Source of the DNA: JBQTKD01 sp052389435
GTDB lineage: Bacteria > Actinomycetota > Actinomycetes > Sporichthyales > Sporichthyaceae
DNA: 15,609 nucleotides
NCBI GenBank assembly: GCA_052389435.1
Contig: JBQTIB010000156.1
Location: forward strand, 1-15,609
Direction of reading: 5' to 3'
Positions 13,034-15,609 of the stretch are shown piece by piece. The notes under the pieces were generated by a model that saw only the letters and a list, made by a program, of their open reading frames with translations, ran no database searches and was not told the origin of the DNA. Every line of letters begins with the position of its first letter. Position 1 is the stretch's first letter. A program made the translations under genes and the position numbers.

Positions 13034-14419
13034 GTGATCCTCGAGCAGTACTACCTGTCGTGTCTGTCCCAGGCGTCCTACCTCGTCGCCGACCCGGTCA
13101 CCCGCCGCGCAATGGTGGTCGATCCGCGGCGCGACGTCGCGCAGTACCTCGACGCGGCCGCCGCGCAGGGCCTGTCGATCGACCTGGTCGTGCTCACCCA
13201 CGTCCACGCCGACTTCGTTCCCGGTCACTTCGAACTGGCCGAGGCCACCGGCGCGCGGATCGCGATGGGCGAGCGTGCCCCGGTCGACTTCCCGCTGCGT
13301 CGGCTGTCCGCGGGCGAACGGATCGCGTTGGGGGACCCCGAGACCGGCGTGGTCGTCGAGGTGCTCGCGACGCCGGGCCACACGCCCGAGTCGATCACCC
13401 TGGCGGTCTTCGAACACGGCCGGGACGCGGCACCGCACGCGGTTCTCACCGGCGACACGCTCTTTCTCGGCGACGTCGGCCGGCCCGACCTGCTCGGCGC
13501 GGCGGGCCGGACCGCCGAGGAGATGGCCCGGGACCTGTACCGATCGCTGCGGACCGAGATTCTTCCCCTGCCCGACGAGGTGCTCGTCTATCCCGGGCAC
13601 GGCGCCGGCAGCGCCTGCGGCAAGGCCCTCGCGGCCGACACGGTCTCCACCCTCGGCGAGCAGCGTCGGACCAACTACGCCCTCGCGCCGATGGACGAGG
13701 ACGCGTTCGTTGCGGCGGTGACCGACGGCCTCGGCGCTCCGCCGGCGTACTTCGCCGAGGAGGTGCGCACCAACAGGTCCGCGCGGGCCTCCTTCGACTC
13801 CGCCGCGGGGCTCGAGCTCCTGACGGCCGAAGACGCGGTGGCGCGCCGAGGCTCCGGGGCCCTGCTGCTCGACCTGCGCGACGACCAGGCCTTCGGCGCC
13901 GGCCACCTGCGGGGCGCGGTGAACGTGGGCCTCGGCGGGCGTTTCGCCGAGTACGCCGCCGCCACTCACCGCCCCGGCCAGCCCGTGGTGCTCGTCGGCA
14001 CCGCCGAGGAGTGCGAGCAGGCGCGCACGCGCCTGGCGCGCGTGGGGATCGACGAGGTGGTCGGCTGGGTCGAGGTGGAGCAGACCGCGCTGCGCCCGGA
14101 TCTGCTCGTGGTCTCCAGTCGGCTCACCGCCGCCCAGGCCGCCGGCGCGATCGCCGGAGCCGCGGCGCTTCAGATCGTCGACGTCCGGGGCCCGGGCGAG
14201 CACGCGGCGGGGTCTGTGCCCGGCGCCGTCAACCTCCCGCTCACCGGCCTGCGGGAGAGTCTGGGCCAACTGGATCCGGACCGTCCCGTTCTCGTGCACT
14301 GCGCCGGTGGGTACCGCTCGATCGCCGCGGCGAGCCTGCTGGAGGCCAACGGGTTCGCGGACGTGTCCGACCTGCTCGGCGGCTACGGCGCCTGGGAGGC
14401 CGCGCACGCCAGGCACTGA
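13034..14419 (+). CDS. Persulfide dioxygenase-rhodanese fusion (CstB/BlhA-like MBL-fold protein)
   Basis: A 461-residue three-domain enzyme. The metallo-beta-lactamase-fold domain (1 to about 250) has THVHADF with H56, H58 and D60, then H65, H116 (TPGHTP), D141 (TGDTLF) and H189 (YPGHG). By comparison with ETHE1, H56, H116 and D141 are the likely mononuclear Fe(II) ligands. A rhodanese-like domain follows (about 260-345) whose active-site loop reads VGTAEE and lacks the cysteine. A second rhodanese domain (about 365-458) has catalytic C423 in CAGGYRS. This MBL, pseudo-rhodanese, rhodanese order matches CstB, which oxidises low-molecular-weight persulfides to thiosulfate. GTG at 13034 (MILEQYYLSCLSQASYL) is preferred over the in-frame ATG at 13001, because it is the family start, has CGGAG upstream, and 13001 lies inside the operator. 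Confidence 0.92.
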   Translation: MILEQYYLSCLSQASYLVADPVTRRAMVVDPRRDVAQYLDAAAAQGLSIDLVVLTHVHADFVPGHFELAEATGARIAMGERAPVDFPLRRLSAGERIALGDPETGVVVEVLATPGHTPESITLAVFEHGRDAAPHAVLTGDTLFLGDVGRPDLLGAAGRTAEEMARDLYRSLRTEILPLPDEVLVYPGHGAGSACGKALAADTVSTLGEQRRTNYALAPMDEDAFVAAVTDGLGAPPAYFAEEVRTNRSARASFDSAAGLELLTAEDAVARRGSGALLLDLRDDQAFGAGHLRGAVNVGLGGRFAEYAAATHRPGQPVVLVGTAEECEQARTRLARVGIDEVVGWVEVEQTALRPDLLVVSSRLTAAQAAGAIAGAAALQIVDVRGPGEHAAGSVPGAVNLPLTGLRESLGQLDPDRPVLVHCAGGYRSIAAASLLEANGFADVSDLLGGYGAWEAAHARH

Positions 14420-14472
14420 ACAACCGGGACGAGTCGAAGGGCGCGAACACCGTCGGCGCTGGCCAGTCGTCC

Positions 14473-14497
14473 ACACCTGACGTGCCGTCACCGGTGT
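14473..14497. terminator. Inverted repeat downstream of the dioxygenase gene
   Basis: ACACCTGACG (14473-14482) and CGTCA-CC-GGTGT (14486-14497) form a 10-bp stem with a two-base bulge and a TGC loop. It lies 53 bp after the dioxygenase stop and 62 bp before the methyltransferase start. It is a candidate terminator, although an operator for the methyltransferase gene is also possible. Nothing else is seen in this 140-bp gap. Confidence 0.4.
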
Positions 14498-14559
14498 CGG
14501 CGTGATCTTCTGCGGCGGGCGGCCGCGGTGTCGGCGATTTTCCAGGAAACGTGTGCATC

Positions 14560-15486
14560 ATGCCGGGCATGGCGACGGATATGGGGTGGGACGTTGCGAG
14601 TGGCCCGGGGCTGACCGCGCTGGGCCTCGCGGCGGCCCGCACGGTGGAGTCCTCGATGCTCGACGGGCTGATCGACGACCCGCTCGCGGTGCTGTTCGCA
14701 GCGGCGGCGACGTCCCCGGTGGCGTTCCCGACCGCGTGGCCGGCCGACGGGTCCACGGTGTCCGACCGCGACGCGCTGTTTCTGCACGGCTCGCGCTACA
14801 TCGGCGTCAGAAGCCGGTTCTACGACGACTTTCTGCTCGACGCCGCCGACGCCGGCCTGCGCCAGGTGGTGCTCCTGGGCGCGGGCCTGGACACCCGCGC
14901 CTTCCGTCTGCCCTGGCCGTACGGCACCCGGATTTTCGAGGTGGACCGGGACCGCGTGCTCGAGTTCAAGAACCGAGTCCTCGCCGACGCCGAGGTTGTA
15001 CCGGCCTGCTCGCGGACGACCGTCGCCACCGACCTTCGCGAGGACTGGCTCGCCGGCCTGCGCGCGGCCGGGTTCGACGAGCAACAGCCCACCGTGTGGG
15101 TCGCCGAAGGGCTGCTCGCCTACCTGGCCCCCGCCGCGCAGGAGGCGCTCGTGCGGCGCGTGCACCAGGCCTCGGCACTGGGCAGTGCTCTCGCGGCGGA
15201 CCGACTGCTGCCGCTGGACAAGGACGGCGAACTGGCCCTGCGTCGGCTTGCGGACCGGTCCGGGATGGCGCTGGACGCGATCCTGCAGACCGGCGGGGAC
15301 TACAGCCCGCCGCAGTGGCTCGGCGGCCGGGGCTGGACGGTCGCCGAGGACTCCACCGACGCCGTCGCGCACCGGTACGGCCGAGACCTCGCCGACCCCT
15401 TCGACCCCGGCTCCGCCCCGGCGGTTCCGCCGTGGCTGGCCACTGCCTTCGTCCGCGCACGTCTGAACGCGCCCACCCCGGCCTAG
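14560..15486 (+). CDS. Class I SAM-dependent methyltransferase (TIGR00027 / PF04072 type)
   Basis: A 308-residue protein of the leucine-carboxyl-methyltransferase-like family that is greatly expanded in actinomycetes. Landmarks are GLTALGLAAARTVES (17-31), FLHGSRYIGVRSRFYDDFLL (74-93), the SAM-binding motif LLGAGLDTRAFRL (105-117), the acidic EVDRDRVLEFK (127-137), and WVAEGLLAYL (180-189). The methyl acceptor cannot be predicted. Starts are available at GTG 14551 and ATG 14560, 14569 and 14581. An AGGA element at 14544-14547 is rather close to 14551 and somewhat far from 14560. I chose 14560 as the first ATG, but the true start may differ by a few residues. No operon partner is evident. Confidence 0.88.
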   Translation: MPGMATDMGWDVASGPGLTALGLAAARTVESSMLDGLIDDPLAVLFAAAATSPVAFPTAWPADGSTVSDRDALFLHGSRYIGVRSRFYDDFLLDAADAGLRQVVLLGAGLDTRAFRLPWPYGTRIFEVDRDRVLEFKNRVLADAEVVPACSRTTVATDLREDWLAGLRAAGFDEQQPTVWVAEGLLAYLAPAAQEALVRRVHQASALGSALAADRLLPLDKDGELALRRLADRSGMALDAILQTGGDYSPPQWLGGRGWTVAEDSTDAVAHRYGRDLADPFDPGSAPAVPPWLATAFVRARLNAPTPA

Positions 15487-15530
15487 CCTCGCGCTTTCAC
15501 GTGGCGGGGGTTGAGTCCGGCGTGTAGAAG

Positions 15531-15604
15531 ACGGAAGTGCCTGTCCGCGCAGGGGATTCTTGGGATTGCGACGTCACAAGACCCTTGAGCGGAAGGCACT
15601 CCGT
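15531..15604. other. Long imperfect hairpin (74 nt) at window end
   Basis: The segments 15531-15562 and 15577-15604 fold back on each other with a 14-base loop. Paired blocks from the outside in are ACGGA/TCCGT, GTGCC/GGCAC, CCGC/GCGG, CA/TG, GGG/CCC and CTTG/CAAG, separated by single- or few-base bulges, about 25 bp in total. It lies 45 bp after the methyltransferase stop, in a non-coding stretch that runs off the window. The size and bulged regularity exceed a normal terminator. It could be the end of a mobile element, a dispersed repeat or a structured RNA leader for a gene beyond 15609. Confidence 0.6.
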
Positions 15605-15609
15605 AGGTG

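Overview
The window comes from a high-GC actinomycete. The evidence is the actinobacterial cytochrome b (QcrB) tail, the DUF3040, DUF3099 and DUF3140 families, an F420-type oxidoreductase, frequent GTG starts and strong G/C third-position bias. A Pseudonocardiales-like host is plausible, but the genus cannot be read from the sequence. Nearly all of the window is coding.

Layout. (1) 1-1101, plus strand: the 3' end of qcrB, an overlapping small DUF3040-like membrane protein, then a DUF3099 membrane protein. (2) 1177-2563, plus: a two-gene encapsulin nanocompartment, with a hemerythrin cargo protein carrying a C-terminal encapsulin-targeting tail followed 13 bp later by the family 1 encapsulin shell. 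(3) 2578-4053, minus, convergent with the shell gene: an iron-sulfur photolyase of the PhrB/(6-4) type. (4) 4203-6128, plus: three overlapping genes (NAD(P)-binding SDR, CPBP membrane protease with an internal 15-bp tandem repeat, conserved small protein). (5) 6185-7542, minus: a DUF3140 protein and a TIGR03557-like F420-dependent oxidoreductase. (6) 7696-8504, plus: two small proteins of unknown function. (7) 8501-10544, minus: a CinA-family amidohydrolase and a DctA-type C4-dicarboxylate symporter. (8) 10679-12936, plus, divergent from dctA: a CitA/DcuS-type sensor kinase and its CitB/DcuR-type response regulator. (9) 13034-14419, plus: a CstB-like persulfide dioxygenase-rhodanese fusion behind a 15-bp-arm palindrome that overlaps a candidate -10 element. 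(10) 14560-15486, plus: a TIGR00027/PF04072-type methyltransferase, followed by a long imperfect hairpin at the window end.

How the genes work together. The hemerythrin and encapsulin form one functional unit, a protein shell loaded with a diiron O2/NO/peroxide-reactive protein. DctA and the divergent two-component system form a sense-and-import module for C4-dicarboxylates, and the shared 134-bp intergenic region holds a CRP/GlxR-like palindrome and a 9-bp tandem direct repeat. The dioxygenase-rhodanese gene looks like an independently regulated sulfide/persulfide detoxification gene. None of these systems is wholly new. The most unusual items are the orphan palindromic operator, the terminal long hairpin and the in-frame minisatellite in the CPBP gene.
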